A stretch of DNA of 64,000 nt, from assembly GCF_016756615.1 (NCBI RefSeq), contig NZ_AP023262.1, forward strand, positions 1,296,001 through 1,360,000. The letters run 5' to 3'. The notes beneath the pieces are model-generated. The model was not told the origin of the DNA. It made no database searches and saw only the letters and a list, made by a program, of their open reading frames with translations. Positions 26,084 to 36,756 of the stretch are shown in pieces; the first letter of the stretch is position 1, and every line of letters begins with the position of its first letter. The position numbers and the translations under genes are program-made. The DNA is from Mesorhizobium sp. L-8-3 (GTDB lineage: Bacteria > Pseudomonadota > Alphaproteobacteria > Rhizobiales > Rhizobiaceae).

Positions 26084-26167
26084 ATGCCCAGTCGAGCAAA
26101 GCCGTGCCCATTTCGGCTGCGATTCGCGCTTCGGTCCGCCGTCGCAAGGCCGGATGCTGAACCGTGA
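26084..26167 (+). CDS. Possible 27-residue leader peptide upstream of the importer
   Basis: A short frame from ATG 26084 to TGA 26165-26167 with a strong GGGGAGGA ribosome site. It is arginine-rich (starts MPSRAKPCPFRLRF). Its stop overlaps the GTG start of the permease (GTGA), so translation of the two would be coupled. It may be a leader, the remnant of a lost first gene, or chance; there is no similarity I recognise. Confidence 0.35.
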   Translation: MPSRAKPCPFRLRFALRSAVARPDAEP

Positions 26168-27105
26168 TCGGTTATGTCATCGGACGCCTGCTGTCGGCGG
26201 TGCCCGTGCTGGCGGCCGTGGCGGCATTCGTCTTCCTGCTGCTCAACCTGGCGGCCGGCGATCCCGCCGCGATCATGGCCGGCGACTACGCCTCGGCGGA
26301 ACAGGTCGCGGCCATGCGCGCCGCGCTCGATCTCGATGCGCCGATGCACGAAAGGTTCCTTGTCTGGGCGGCAAGGATCCTGTCCGGAGATTTCGGCGCG
26401 TCGATCTTTTCCGGTCTTCCGGTTTCGACGATGGTGCTGCAGCGCATCGAGCCCACGCTGATCCTATCCTCCATGACCATCGTGATCGCCGTCGCGGTCG
26501 CCGTGCCTCTCGGCCTGCTCGCCGCCTACAAGCCGGAGAGCCTCGTGTCGCGACTGACCGTGGCAGGTGCCGTGCTCGGCTTCTCCATGCCCGTGTTCGT
26601 TGCCGCCTATGCTCTGGTCTATGTCTTCGCCCTGACGCTCGGCTGGTTCCCGGTGCAGGGCTACGTGCCGCTGTCCAAGGGGTTCTTCGCCTGTCTGCAC
26701 AGCCTGGCGCTTCCGTCGGTCGCGCTTTCATTCCTCTATCTGGCCCTGATCGCGCGGGTCACGCGCGCCGCGGTGCTCGAGGTTCTGCGCGAGGACTTCG
26801 TGCGCACCGCCCACGCAAAAGGTCTCGTTGAGCGGAAGATCCTGTCGCGCCACGTGCTGCGGAACGCCGCAGTGCCGATCGTCACCATCATCGGCATCGG
26901 TTTCGCGTCCCTGCTCGGCGGTGTCGTCGTCACCGAGACGGTCTTTTCGATCCCCGGCCTGGGGCGGCTGACGGCCGACGCGATCCTGCGCCGCGACTAT
27001 CCCGTGGTTCAGGCGCTCATCCTGCTGTTCTCGGCGGTCTATGTCTTCGTCAACCTGCTGGTCGACATCGCCTATGCGCTGCTCGATCCACGCATACGGT
27101 ATTGA
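26164..27105 (+). CDS. ABC transporter permease, DppB/OppB type
   Basis: Inner-membrane permease of 313 aa with about six transmembrane helices, beginning at a GTG (MIGYVIGRLLSAVPVLAAVA). It has the GDPAAIMAG segment after the first helix and the EAA loop RTAHAKGLVERKILSRHVLRNA that contacts the ATPases. Together with the following four genes it makes a complete peptide/opine/nickel-type (PepT family) importer. The likely partner permease starts 10 bases downstream. Confidence 0.94.
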   Translation: MIGYVIGRLLSAVPVLAAVAAFVFLLLNLAAGDPAAIMAGDYASAEQVAAMRAALDLDAPMHERFLVWAARILSGDFGASIFSGLPVSTMVLQRIEPTLILSSMTIVIAVAVAVPLGLLAAYKPESLVSRLTVAGAVLGFSMPVFVAAYALVYVFALTLGWFPVQGYVPLSKGFFACLHSLALPSVALSFLYLALIARVTRAAVLEVLREDFVRTAHAKGLVERKILSRHVLRNAAVPIVTIIGIGFASLLGGVVVTETVFSIPGLGRLTADAILRRDYPVVQALILLFSAVYVFVNLLVDIAYALLDPRIRY

Positions 27106-27115
27106 GGAGGATCGG

Positions 27116-28014
27116 ATGAGCCGCGTGGCTTCGTTTCCGGCGCCTCCGGTCTCGCGTGCGTTCGCGCGCTCAAGGCTGCGCGGCCGGCGGCGCCGGAGCC
27201 CGGTCCTGGCTGCCGGCGGCGTCATCCTCCTGGCCTTCGTGGTCATGGCGCTCGCCGGTCCGCTGTTCGGACTCGACCCGTCGCATATCGACCCGCTGGG
27301 CAGGTTGAAGCCGCCGTCCGGACAAGACTGGCTGGGCACCGACCATGTCGGACGCTCGGTACTGGCGCGCACGGTCTGGGGTGCCCAGGTCTCGCTCGCG
27401 GTCGGCGCACTGGTGATGCTGGTCACCACGGTGACGGGCGTGCTGCTCGGCGTGCTCGCCGGCTACTTCAGGGCCTTCGATTCGGTCACCATGCGCGTCA
27501 TGGACGCGGTCATGGCCATCCCCGCGATCCTTCTGGCCATCGCGCTCGTGTCTCTGATCGGCGCCGGCACCTTCGTGCTGGTCGTCGCTATCAGCCTGCC
27601 GGAGATTCCGCGCATGGCCCGCATGGTGCGCGCGAGCGTGCTCGTCCTGCGCGATCAGCCCTTCGTGGAGGCGGCGATCACCAACGGGGGCAAGACCCAC
27701 AACATCCTGATCCGCCACATCCTGCCGGGCGGCGCCGGCCCGATCCTTGTCCAGGCGACCTATGTCTTCGCATCCGCCATGATCCTCGAGGCGATCCTGT
27801 CCTTTCTCGGCGCCGGGACCCCACCCGACGTACCGAGCTGGGGCAACATGATGGCGGAGGGGCGGCTCTACCTGCAGCTCGCGCCCTGGGTGCTCGCCGT
27901 TCCCGGCGTCTGCCTCGCTCTGCTGGTGCTCTCGGTCAATCTGATGGGGGACGCTTGGCGCGACATGCTCGATCCGAGCCTCGCGCGGACTCCCTCTGAT
28001 CAGGAGCGTGGCCG

Positions 28015-28018
<4 letters not shown>
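27116..28018 (+). CDS. ABC transporter permease, DppC/OppC type
   Basis: Second permease (300 aa). The ATG at 27116 has GGAGGA upstream; the open frame extends 75 bases earlier inside the previous gene. An arginine-rich N-terminal tail precedes the first helix; motifs include HVGRSVLARTVWGAQVSL and the EAA loop EAAITNGGKTHNILIRHILP. The stop overlaps the next gene's ATG by 4 bases. Confidence 0.94.
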
Positions 28019-29012
<994 letters not shown>

Positions 29013-29016
<4 letters not shown>

Positions 29017-30044
29017 CGGCGGCACTGGAAGTCAGGAACCTCTCGAAGATTTTCGTATCGCGCGGTGGGCCTTTCAGCCTGTTCGGCAGGCGCCGCGTGC
29101 ATGCCGTTGACGACGTCAGCTTCTCGGTCGCGAAAGGCAGCACATTGTGCCTGGTCGGCGAGAGCGGCTGCGGCAAGACCACGATCGGCCGCATGGTGGT
29201 GCGGCTCACCAGCCCGACCGGCGGCTCGATCGTCATCGACGGCGAGGACTTCTCGATGCTGTCAGGCGAAGCGCTCAGGCGCCGACGCCGGCAGGTGCAG
29301 ATGGTGTTCCAGGACCCGTTCGCCTCTCTCAACGCCCGCATGCGTGCCGCCGACATTGTCGCCGAGCCGATGGCGAATTTTGGCATGGGCAGCGCTGCCG
29401 ACCGGGAGCGGCGCGCCCGCAGGCTGTTCGACCTCGTCGGCCTGCCGCAGTTCATGATGGAGAGGCTGCCACGCGAGCTGTCGGGAGGGCAGAGACAGCG
29501 CCTGGGCATCGCCCGCGCGCTTGCCGCGGAGCCCTCCGTGGTGATCGCCGACGAAGCCGTCGCAGCCCTCGATGTGTCGATCCGCTCGCAGATCCTCAAC
29601 CTGCTCGCCGACGTGCAGAAGGAAACGGGCGTCGCCTATCTCTTCATCTCGCACGACCTCTCGGTCGTTCGTCATATCGCCGACGAGGTCGCAGTCATGT
29701 ATCTCGGCGCGCTGGTCGAGCGCGCGCCCGCGAAGGAACTGTTCGCGGCCCCGCGGCATCCCTATACGCGCGCCCTGATCGGGTCGATCCCGGCCGCTCA
29801 TCCTTCTCTGCGCAAGCGCTACGTGCCGCTGGAAGGCGAGGTGCCGAGCGCCGCCAGCCTGCCGTCAGGTTGCCGCTTCCGCACCCGCTGTCCGCTCGCC
29901 ACCGAGGTCTGTACCGCGACCAGGCCGGCTCTGCGCGGGGTCGCACCGGCCCATTTCGTGGCGTGCCACCACGCGGTCCCGGGCTCCGCTGGCGACGATG
30001 GCGAGAACCGCGGCATGGGGCTGACGCCAGATCTTTTTTCATGA
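29013..30044 (+). CDS. ABC transporter ATP-binding protein, OppF/DppF type
   Basis: Second ATPase (343 aa), started at the ATG 29013 that overlaps the previous stop. Walker A GESGCGKTT, Q-loop FQDPFASLNARM, signature LSGGQRQRLGIARAL and switch FISHDLSVVRHI are normal, but the Walker B/D-loop reads VVIADEAVAALDVS where DEP-x-SALDVS is usual: Pro is replaced by Ala. The catalytic Glu remains. The C terminus has CRFRTRCPLATEVC. Confidence 0.94.
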
Positions 30045-30059
30045 GGGAGGAGAGTTGAA

Positions 30060-31619
30060 ATGACCTGGAAAAAACGGCTTGCTGCCGCTGTCGTCGGCCT
30101 GCTTGTCTCGGCCGCGCCGGCTTTCGCGGAATCTGTGCTGCGGGTGCGCCCCTTCGGCGACCTGAAGCAGCTCGATCCTTTCATTACGTCGGACTACATG
30201 GTGCGCAACCATGGCTACATGGTCTACGACACTCTGTTCTCCATGGACGAGAACCTGAAGGTTCAGCCGCAGATGGTCGACAGCTACACGGTCAGCGACG
30301 ACCGGCTGACTTACACATTCATTCTGCGGGATGGCCTCAAGTTCCACAATGGAGAGCCGGTGACGGCGGCGGACGTGGTGGCGTCCCTCAAGCGATGGGG
30401 CCAGCGCGACGGCCTTGGCCAGCAATTGGCGAAGCTCACGGCAAGCCTCGCGGCGACGGACGACAGGACGGTGACGCTGAAGCTTTCCCAGCCCTGGGGG
30501 CTCGTGCTCGACGCGCTCGGCAAGCCTTCGTCCAACGTGCCGTTCATCATGCCGGCCGCGATCGCCGAGACGCCGATCGACACGGCGATCACCGATCCCG
30601 TCGGCTCCGGCCCCTTCATCATGAAGAAGGACGAATGGGTTCCAGGCTCCAAGGTCGTCTATGTGAAGAACCCGGACTACAAGCCGCGGGCGCAAGCGCC
30701 GAGCGGTCTGGCCGGCGCCAAGATCGCCGGCGTCGATCGGGTGGAGTGGCACTACATTCCCGATGCCCAGACCGCGCTGAATGCGCTGCAGGCCGGCGAG
30801 ATCGACATCTTCGAGGAGGTGCCTCCGGATTTCCTGCCGGTCCTTGAAGGCAATGCCGATATCAAGACCATGCCGCAGGACTCGCTCGGTATGCAGATGG
30901 TGTTCCGAATGAACACCACCCAGCCGCCCTTCAACAACGGGAAGGTGCGACAGGCGATCCGCTACATGATCGACCAGGACACCTTCGCAAGGGCCTATGT
31001 CAGCGATCCCAACCTCTACAAGGTCTGCCCGTCCTTCTATATGTGCTCTTCGCCCTACTACACCGACGCGGGCTGGGTGCAGCCCGACCTTGAGAAGGCG
31101 AAGCAGCTCATCGCCGAAAGCGGCTATGACGGCACGCCGGTCGTGGTCCTCCACGCCACGGAAGCCGGTCCAACCAACACGTTCAGCCTCGTGGCGGAGC
31201 AGTTGATGCGCGACATCGGCCTCAAGGTCGACCCCCAGTCCATGGACTGGGGCACGTTGACAGCGCGCCGCTCGTCCAAGGAGCCGGTCGATAAGGGCGG
31301 CTGGTCGCTGTTCATGTCCGGTCCGACCGGGGCCGACATGATGGACCCGTCCGGCCATCTCGGCCTGCGTTCCAATTGCGATGCGGCCTGGTTCGGCTGG
31401 CCCTGCGACGAGGAGATAGAGAAGCTGCGCGCCGCCTTCGCCCTGGAGACCGACCCGGCAAAGAAGGCCGAGATCGCAAAGGCAGTCCAGCTGCGCGCCG
31501 TCGAGGTGGTTCCCTATTGGCCGGCGGCCCAGCTCTTTCTCGTTCGCGGCATGCGCGCCGAGGTCGACAATGTCCTGAAGGCGGCCGTTCCCGTCTACTG
31601 GAACATCACGCTGAAATAG
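30060..31619 (+). CDS. ABC transporter substrate-binding protein, family 5
   Basis: Periplasmic binding protein of the peptide/nickel type (519 aa). Signal peptide 1-23 ends APAFA. Recognisable segments are LKQLDPFITSDYMVRNHGYM, GLKFHNGEPVTAADVVASL and PFNNGKVRQAIRYMID. It comes last in the operon, 15 bases after the second ATPase; commonly this gene is first. The Cys pair in YKVCPSFYMCSSPYY may form a disulfide. Ligand unknown; the linked amidase hints at an amide or peptide. Confidence 0.94.
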   Translation: MTWKKRLAAAVVGLLVSAAPAFAESVLRVRPFGDLKQLDPFITSDYMVRNHGYMVYDTLFSMDENLKVQPQMVDSYTVSDDRLTYTFILRDGLKFHNGEPVTAADVVASLKRWGQRDGLGQQLAKLTASLAATDDRTVTLKLSQPWGLVLDALGKPSSNVPFIMPAAIAETPIDTAITDPVGSGPFIMKKDEWVPGSKVVYVKNPDYKPRAQAPSGLAGAKIAGVDRVEWHYIPDAQTALNALQAGEIDIFEEVPPDFLPVLEGNADIKTMPQDSLGMQMVFRMNTTQPPFNNGKVRQAIRYMIDQDTFARAYVSDPNLYKVCPSFYMCSSPYYTDAGWVQPDLEKAKQLIAESGYDGTPVVVLHATEAGPTNTFSLVAEQLMRDIGLKVDPQSMDWGTLTARRSSKEPVDKGGWSLFMSGPTGADMMDPSGHLGLRSNCDAAWFGWPCDEEIEKLRAAFALETDPAKKAEIAKAVQLRAVEVVPYWPAAQLFLVRGMRAEVDNVLKAAVPVYWNITLK

Positions 31620-31630
31620 CGTCGCACGCG

Positions 31631-31662
31631 CGCAGCGGCGAAACGCGCTTTTTGCCGCTGCG
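31631..31662 (+). terminator. Hairpin after the importer operon
   Basis: CGCAGCGGC and GCCGCTGCG (9-bp arms) enclose a 14-base loop, 12 bases after the binding-protein stop. The T run is inside the loop rather than after the stem, so it may be a transcript-stabilising hairpin rather than a classical terminator. Confidence 0.45.
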
Positions 31663-31846
31663 CTGCAATGAATGTTCGTACGGATCCTGCTTGAAGCGTC
31701 GTCCCGGCGACTGGGGGAGCCGAACCCGGATATGCCGTCGCAAGCGGCATCCCGCCCCATGGACAGAGTTGCCAACGGCCGCTGAAAGCGCCACTCTAGC
31801 TTTGGTCAATCAGACGAGATGACTGCCCATCGGGAGATCATTTCAG

Positions 31847-32605
31847 ATGGCATCCACCGCAGGCGGCCACGCGCGCATTTGCCTCGGCTGCTGGGACCAG
31901 ATGAAGATGCCGATCCCCATTCGGGGCCCGCTGGCGATTCCGTTCCGCGCCTTCGGCATCACGCGGAGCAAGATGAACCCGAACATCTGCACGATCTGCG
32001 AACGCTCCTTCCGCCGCATCAAAGGAAAACAGCATATCACGGCCACTGCCACCATCCTGTTCGCCGACATCAGGGGCTACACGCATCTGTCCGACCGGAT
32101 AGATCCGGCCGTCCTCGGCGAGATCGTCAGCACGTTCCAGGACCAGTGTGCACAGTCGATCTGGGCGCATGACGGCATCGTCAACAAGCAGATGGGCGAC
32201 GGCCTGATGGCGATCTTCAATTTCCCGATCAGGATCGAGCGCCACGCGGCGGCGGCGATCGGCGCCGCCATCGACATACAACGCCGCTGCGCGGAAGTCC
32301 TCGAAAGGTTGGGATCGAGCAGTGGCGAGCTACCCGACAAGGCGATCGGCGTCGGTGTCGGCATCCACTCCGGCGAGGTGGAGATCGGTGAGTTTTCGTC
32401 GTTCCGCAGCGACTTCACCGCCATCGGCGGCACGGTCAATCTGACATCGAGGCTGGAATCGCAGGCTGCGGCAGGCGAGATCCTGGTTTCCGCCGAGGTC
32501 GCGGCGGCCGCCCCCGACCTCGTCGGCGATGCCGTATCGCGGTCGTTCACGCTCAAGGGCATCGACCAGCCGGTGTCGGCCTATGCCTTGAGAACGCACG
32601 CTTGA
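31847..32605 (+). CDS. Class III adenylate/guanylate cyclase with N-terminal cysteine pairs
   Basis: Predicted nucleotide cyclase (252 aa), cytosolic. The catalytic domain has both metal aspartates (Asp74 in FADIRGYT and Asp118 in KQMGDGL), Lys114 as a base-contacting residue, and the transition-state pair Asn198 and Arg202 in GGTVNLTSRLES, so it should be active, probably as a homodimer. The first 60 residues carry two C-x2-C pairs, Cys12/Cys15 and Cys48/Cys51, arranged like a zinc or iron-sulfur ribbon that could sense redox state or metal. Monocistronic, between the importer and a convergent acyl-CoA synthetase gene. Confidence 0.87.
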   Translation: MASTAGGHARICLGCWDQMKMPIPIRGPLAIPFRAFGITRSKMNPNICTICERSFRRIKGKQHITATATILFADIRGYTHLSDRIDPAVLGEIVSTFQDQCAQSIWAHDGIVNKQMGDGLMAIFNFPIRIERHAAAAIGAAIDIQRRCAEVLERLGSSSGELPDKAIGVGVGIHSGEVEIGEFSSFRSDFTAIGGTVNLTSRLESQAAAGEILVSAEVAAAAPDLVGDAVSRSFTLKGIDQPVSAYALRTHA

Positions 32606-32704
32606 GGACGATCAAGTCGTCCCGGGGGATTCCAGGAAAAGTGCGCGGCCGTTCTGCGTCCGGGATTGCAACATTTCCGCGATTCGGAGAAAGGCGGAAT
32701 TGTC

Positions 32705-34306
32705 TTAGGATGCCGAGTTGATCAACCGGTCACGGAGCTGCCGCTTGACGATCTTGCCGTTTGCGTTGCGCGGGAGCGGTTGGGGCGTGACGTTGACTGT
32801 CTCAGGCACCTTGTAGTCGGCAAGACGGGCGGCGAGGAAAGTGCGAAGTTCATCCGAAATGTCGCCCGCCGGGCCATAGACGAAACAGTGAACCCGCTCT
32901 CCCAGAACGGGGCATGGCTTCGACACCACCGCGCTTTCGACGATGCCAGGGAACTCAGCTATCACGCTCTCCACTTCTGAAGAGAAGATCTTCAAGCCGC
33001 CGCGGATGATCATGTCCTTCTTGCGGTCAAGTATGTAGAGGAAGCCGTCGGCGTCCTTCATGCCGATGTCTCCCGAATGCCAGAAACCGGCAGTGAACGA
33101 CTCCGCTGTAGCCGTCTCGTTGCGCCAGTAGCCGCCGACGATATGCGGCCCGCCGATCCAGACCTCGCCCGTTTCGCCGGGAGGCACCTCGCAGCCGAGA
33201 TCATCGATTACGATGATCTCGCAGCCGGGCACTGCCTTGCCGACACTGTCGAGGCGTCCGTCCATCGAACCCCGGGGCATGATTGTGGTCGGCGATGTGG
33301 TCTCCGTCGCGCCATAGGCGTTGACGATGGAGAGGCTCGGGACGCGCTGGGCGAACTGTCTGTGCACGTGTTCCGGCAAAGGCGCACCACCCGAAGCCCC
33401 GACCCGCCAACTCGAAAGATCGTAATTCTCGAGTTCCGGTTCGAGCAGCATCAGGCTGTACATGGCAGGCACGATCAAGGTGTGGGTGATGCGCTCCGCC
33501 TCGGCCAGCTTCAGGAATCGGCCCGCCTTGAATTCCGGCAGAATGACGAGCGCGCCCGCACATGCCACCATCGCCGTTACGTTGCCGATCAGCCCGGACA
33601 CATGCGCCAGGGGGACCGCGGCGACCGAGCGATCGTGGTACGTGAGCTCGAACTCGTGCGCGAAGACCATTGAAGAATGTACGACACCGAGTTGCGTCAG
33701 CACGGCGCCCTTTGGTCGGCCAGTAGTGCCGGACGTATAGAGAATGGCGCAGGCGTCTTCCTCGCCGGGTTCGGCGACGGTGTCCAGCGCCGGTCGGCCG
33801 AGCAGTTCCAGGAAAGGACGTGCGTCGGCAGGTACGTCGTTTCCGACCACAAAAACGTCCTTTACAGACGCGATGTCGCCGCGCGCAGGAAGCTGGTCGC
33901 AATAGGCGGCGTCAGCCAGTAGAAATACCGCTCCCGCGTCGTTGACGGAGTAGGCCACTTCGGGGCCCTTCAGCCGTGTGCTGACCGGCAACAGGACGCC
34001 GCCAAGCTGTGAGATCGCGAAGAAGGCGAGCACGAATTCCGGTCGGTTGCCGATCATGACGGCCACCCGATCGCCCGCTCTGACACCGGCCGCCGAAAGG
34101 CCGGCCGCGAGGACCGCGACGCGTTGGCGGAGTTGGGCCCACGAGATGCGCTCCTCGCCGCATACAATGGCATCGCCGTTCGGATTGGCCTCGTAGGCTC
34201 GCTTCAGAAGCTGGTTCAACGTCCGTGGGCGCGGGTGGAAACACGACACGATTCGGCTGGAGAAATGGCTCTCGCGTCGGAGCAGGGATGAGGGTGCTAT
34301 CTTCAT
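32705..34306 (-). CDS. Acyl-CoA synthetase, AMP-binding family
   Basis: Activates a carboxylic acid to its CoA thioester through an acyl-AMP intermediate (533 aa). P-loop ILYTSGTTGRPKGAV, A5-type motif NAYGATETTSP, core GEVWIGGPHIVGGYW, WHSGDIGMKDADGFL and C-terminal NANGKIVKRQLRD with the catalytic Lys. The ATG at 34306 is followed by a 28-residue Arg/Ser-rich stretch not typical of the family, and lacks a clear ribosome site, so the true start might lie slightly downstream. It runs alone in its direction after the aldehyde dehydrogenase, 191 bases away. Substrate (fatty, aromatic or other acid) unknown. Confidence 0.9.
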   Translation of the reverse strand: MKIAPSSLLRRESHFSSRIVSCFHPRPRTLNQLLKRAYEANPNGDAIVCGEERISWAQLRQRVAVLAAGLSAAGVRAGDRVAVMIGNRPEFVLAFFAISQLGGVLLPVSTRLKGPEVAYSVNDAGAVFLLADAAYCDQLPARGDIASVKDVFVVGNDVPADARPFLELLGRPALDTVAEPGEEDACAILYTSGTTGRPKGAVLTQLGVVHSSMVFAHEFELTYHDRSVAAVPLAHVSGLIGNVTAMVACAGALVILPEFKAGRFLKLAEAERITHTLIVPAMYSLMLLEPELENYDLSSWRVGASGGAPLPEHVHRQFAQRVPSLSIVNAYGATETTSPTTIMPRGSMDGRLDSVGKAVPGCEIIVIDDLGCEVPPGETGEVWIGGPHIVGGYWRNETATAESFTAGFWHSGDIGMKDADGFLYILDRKKDMIIRGGLKIFSSEVESVIAEFPGIVESAVVSKPCPVLGERVHCFVYGPAGDISDELRTFLAARLADYKVPETVNVTPQPLPRNANGKIVKRQLRDRLINSAS

Positions 34307-34497
34307 GGGTCGATAGCACTACGAAATCCTGGCGGGATGCAAGCGCCCGGACGGAACGGCGGGGCACATTGCAGCGAAATCTGCAACCTGCCTTGCGACC
34401 GATCGGCGTGGCTTGTTCGGGAGACACTTCGTGCGGCTGGCTGTCGCCCAGCGAAATGCGGAGAGGCGTTGGGGCGCCGCTCCGCATGACCTCAGGC

Positions 34498-35961
34498 TCA
34501 CCCCAGCCTGTTCCGCACCCGCATCTTGATGTGCTTCGATTCGCGGAAGGCTTCGAGGCCCTCGCGGCCGAGTTCGCGACCCATGCCGCTCATCTTCCAG
34601 CCGCCGAAAGGCGCCTGCAGTTCGGTCGTGTCGTTGACGTTGACGCCTATCGCGCCGGCTTCGATACGGTCGGCGAAGCCCCAGGCCCTTTCGAGGTCGC
34701 GCGAATAGACATAGGCCGCGAGGCCGAAAGGCAGCGCGTTGGCAACCCGCAGCGCCTCGCGATCGTCCGCCACCGGCCGGATCGCGGCCAGCGGCCCGAA
34801 GGTCTCTTCGGTCAGGGCGAGGGCTGCATCGGGCACCTCGTCGACAAGCGCCGGCTCGTAGAAGAAACCGCGGCCGTAGTCGGCGCCCTCGGGGATACGG
34901 CCGCCGATGAGCAACCTGCCGCCCCTGGCGACGGCGTCGGCCACGTGGCTGGCGACACGGCTGCGTACGCCCTCGTGCAGCACCGGACCATAGAGCACGC
35001 CCGGCAGCACGCCGTGGCCGAGCTTGATCTTGCTCGTCTCGGCCACCAGCGCATCGATGAAGTCCTTGTGGATGCCGCGCGACACCAGGATGCGGTTCAC
35101 CGCGATGCAGATCTGGCCCATATTCGAGAAGGAACGCCTGGCTGCCGCCGCCGCTGCCTCCTCGGGGTCGGCGTCGTCGAGCACCACGAACGGGCTCTGT
35201 CCGCCAAGCTCCAGCGACAGGCGCTTCAGGTTCCCCGCCGCGGCCCGCATGATCGACTGGCCGGCCGGCACGGAGGCCGTCGCGGTGATCATGGCGATCC
35301 CGGGGTGTTCGGCGAGTGCCGCCCCCACTTCCGGCCCGGTGCCGGGTATGTCGTTGACCACGCCGGCCGGAACGCCGGCATCGGCGAAGCACTGAACGAC
35401 CATGCCGATGGCGAGCGGCGTCTCGTGCGGAGGCTTCGCGACCAGGGTGCACCCGGCGGCCAGGACCGGCGCCACCTTCCAGCAATAGAGGTCGACCGGA
35501 TAGTTCCACGGTACGATCGCGCCAACGACGCCGACGGGAGCCGTCGTCACCAGGCTTTTGATGTCGGGCCGCGACGACGGTCGGATCGAGCCGCCCAGCC
35601 GGCGCCCTTCCTCGGCATAGTAGCGGATGACGCTGATGCCGAAGGAGATTTCCTTGCGCGAATCCGGAACCGGCTTGCCCTGCTCGCGGGTCAGCATCTC
35701 GGCGATGGCGTCGATCCGCTCCTCGACTAGGTCGGCGGCGCGGTGAAGAAGCTTCGCCCGCTCGTCGGCATGGGTCTCCGCCCAGAGCGGCAAGGCTCGG
35801 GCTGCGGCCGCAACGGCGAGGTCGACATCGGCGCGGCCGGCGATGGCGCTCGATCCGACCGGTTCGCCCGTGGCCGGGTCCTTGATGTCGAGGCGGCCGG
35901 CGGCCCTGGAGTCACACCAGGTGCCGTCGATGAAAAGCTTGCGGTCCATGATGACACTCAC
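34498..35961 (-). CDS. Aldehyde dehydrogenase family protein
   Basis: NAD(P)-dependent oxidation of an aldehyde to an acid (487 aa). Catalytic Glu in LELGGQSPFVV and Cys in NMGQICIAVNR are present, as are PWNYPVDLYCWKVAPVLAAG and ETFGPLAAI. The usual FTGST nucleotide-contact segment reads MITATASVPAG, an unusual variant. The GTG start at 35961 overlaps the SIS gene stop by 4 bases; an ATG at 35949 is possible. As the last gene of the nucleoside operon it may oxidise a sugar-derived aldehyde. Confidence 0.93.
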   Translation of the reverse strand: MSVIMDRKLFIDGTWCDSRAAGRLDIKDPATGEPVGSSAIAGRADVDLAVAAAARALPLWAETHADERAKLLHRAADLVEERIDAIAEMLTREQGKPVPDSRKEISFGISVIRYYAEEGRRLGGSIRPSSRPDIKSLVTTAPVGVVGAIVPWNYPVDLYCWKVAPVLAAGCTLVAKPPHETPLAIGMVVQCFADAGVPAGVVNDIPGTGPEVGAALAEHPGIAMITATASVPAGQSIMRAAAGNLKRLSLELGGQSPFVVLDDADPEEAAAAAARRSFSNMGQICIAVNRILVSRGIHKDFIDALVAETSKIKLGHGVLPGVLYGPVLHEGVRSRVASHVADAVARGGRLLIGGRIPEGADYGRGFFYEPALVDEVPDAALALTEETFGPLAAIRPVADDREALRVANALPFGLAAYVYSRDLERAWGFADRIEAGAIGVNVNDTTELQAPFGGWKMSGMGRELGREGLEAFRESKHIKMRVRNRLG

Positions 35962-36725
35962 CGTGCCTTGAGCCGGCGCCAGAGCTGCTCATAGTTCTCG
36001 TCGTTCTGGCGGTTGGCAGCTTCCTTGCCCGTGGTGTTGGGGCTGACCATGACATGCGGCTTGATGCCCTGGGCGACGAGCTTCTCGGCAGTGGTCGAGA
36101 CGATCGCATGGGCAATCGCGATGGTCACGCTTGTCGAGCTCGCGCCGACGGGCGACTCCAGCCCGTCGATGAAGAGCGACGCGTCGGCGAGCGGGATGCC
36201 GGTGTCGATGACGACGTCGGCCACCTCGAACAGACGCTTGCCGGAGGAGTGGCGCGACGGCGTCGAGGAGGAATGCGGCAGCGAGGTCACGCCGATCAGC
36301 GCGATGCCACGCTCCTTGCACTCCATGGCGATGTCCATGATCACCGCGTTGATGCCCGAATGCGAGAACAGGATCATCGCGTCGGCGGGGTCGATCTGGT
36401 GCGAGCGCAGGATCGCCTTGCCGTAGCCTTCCTGGGCGTGGATGAAACGATATTGCCTGGCCCCCATGTCGCCCCAGACATGGTGGAAGGAGATCATGGT
36501 GCTTTCCACGATCGGCCGGAAGCCGACGATCGTGCCGGTCCGGGGGAAGCTCTCGAGTGCCGGCAGGGCGCCGTGACCCGTGCCGAAGGTGAAGGCGAGT
36601 TTTTCGGCGGCGATGCTCTTGGCGCAGAGTTCCGCAGCCCTCGCGATTGCCGCACCCTGCGTGGAGCGCACCTTTTCCAGCCGCTCGGCCAGGGTGGTGA
36701 AATAGCGGTCGACGATCGACGTCAT
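35958..36725 (-). CDS. SIS domain sugar isomerase-like protein (UPF0309 type)
   Basis: A 255-aa SIS-fold protein that should bind and perhaps isomerise a phosphorylated sugar. Visible are AFTFGTGHGALPALES, MILFSHSGINAVIMDIAMECKERG (the SIS phosphate loop) and LIGVTSLPHSSSTPSRHSSGKRL. The ATG at 36725 has AAAGG upstream; the frame continues to 36857 without a good start. It lies between the nucleoside phosphorylase and the aldehyde dehydrogenase, which places it on the sugar half of nucleoside breakdown. Confidence 0.87.
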   Translation of the reverse strand: MTSIVDRYFTTLAERLEKVRSTQGAAIARAAELCAKSIAAEKLAFTFGTGHGALPALESFPRTGTIVGFRPIVESTMISFHHVWGDMGARQYRFIHAQEGYGKAILRSHQIDPADAMILFSHSGINAVIMDIAMECKERGIALIGVTSLPHSSSTPSRHSSGKRLFEVADVVIDTGIPLADASLFIDGLESPVGASSTSVTIAIAHAIVSTTAEKLVAQGIKPHVMVSPNTTGKEAANRQNDENYEQLWRRLKAR

Positions 36726-36756
36726 CGGTCTTGCCTTTCTTATTGTTCTCGTTGCG

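Noticed and set aside
30039..31775. 578-codon minus-strand frame opposite the binding protein
   Set aside because: Antisense shadow of an evident family 5 binding protein; no recognisable domain.
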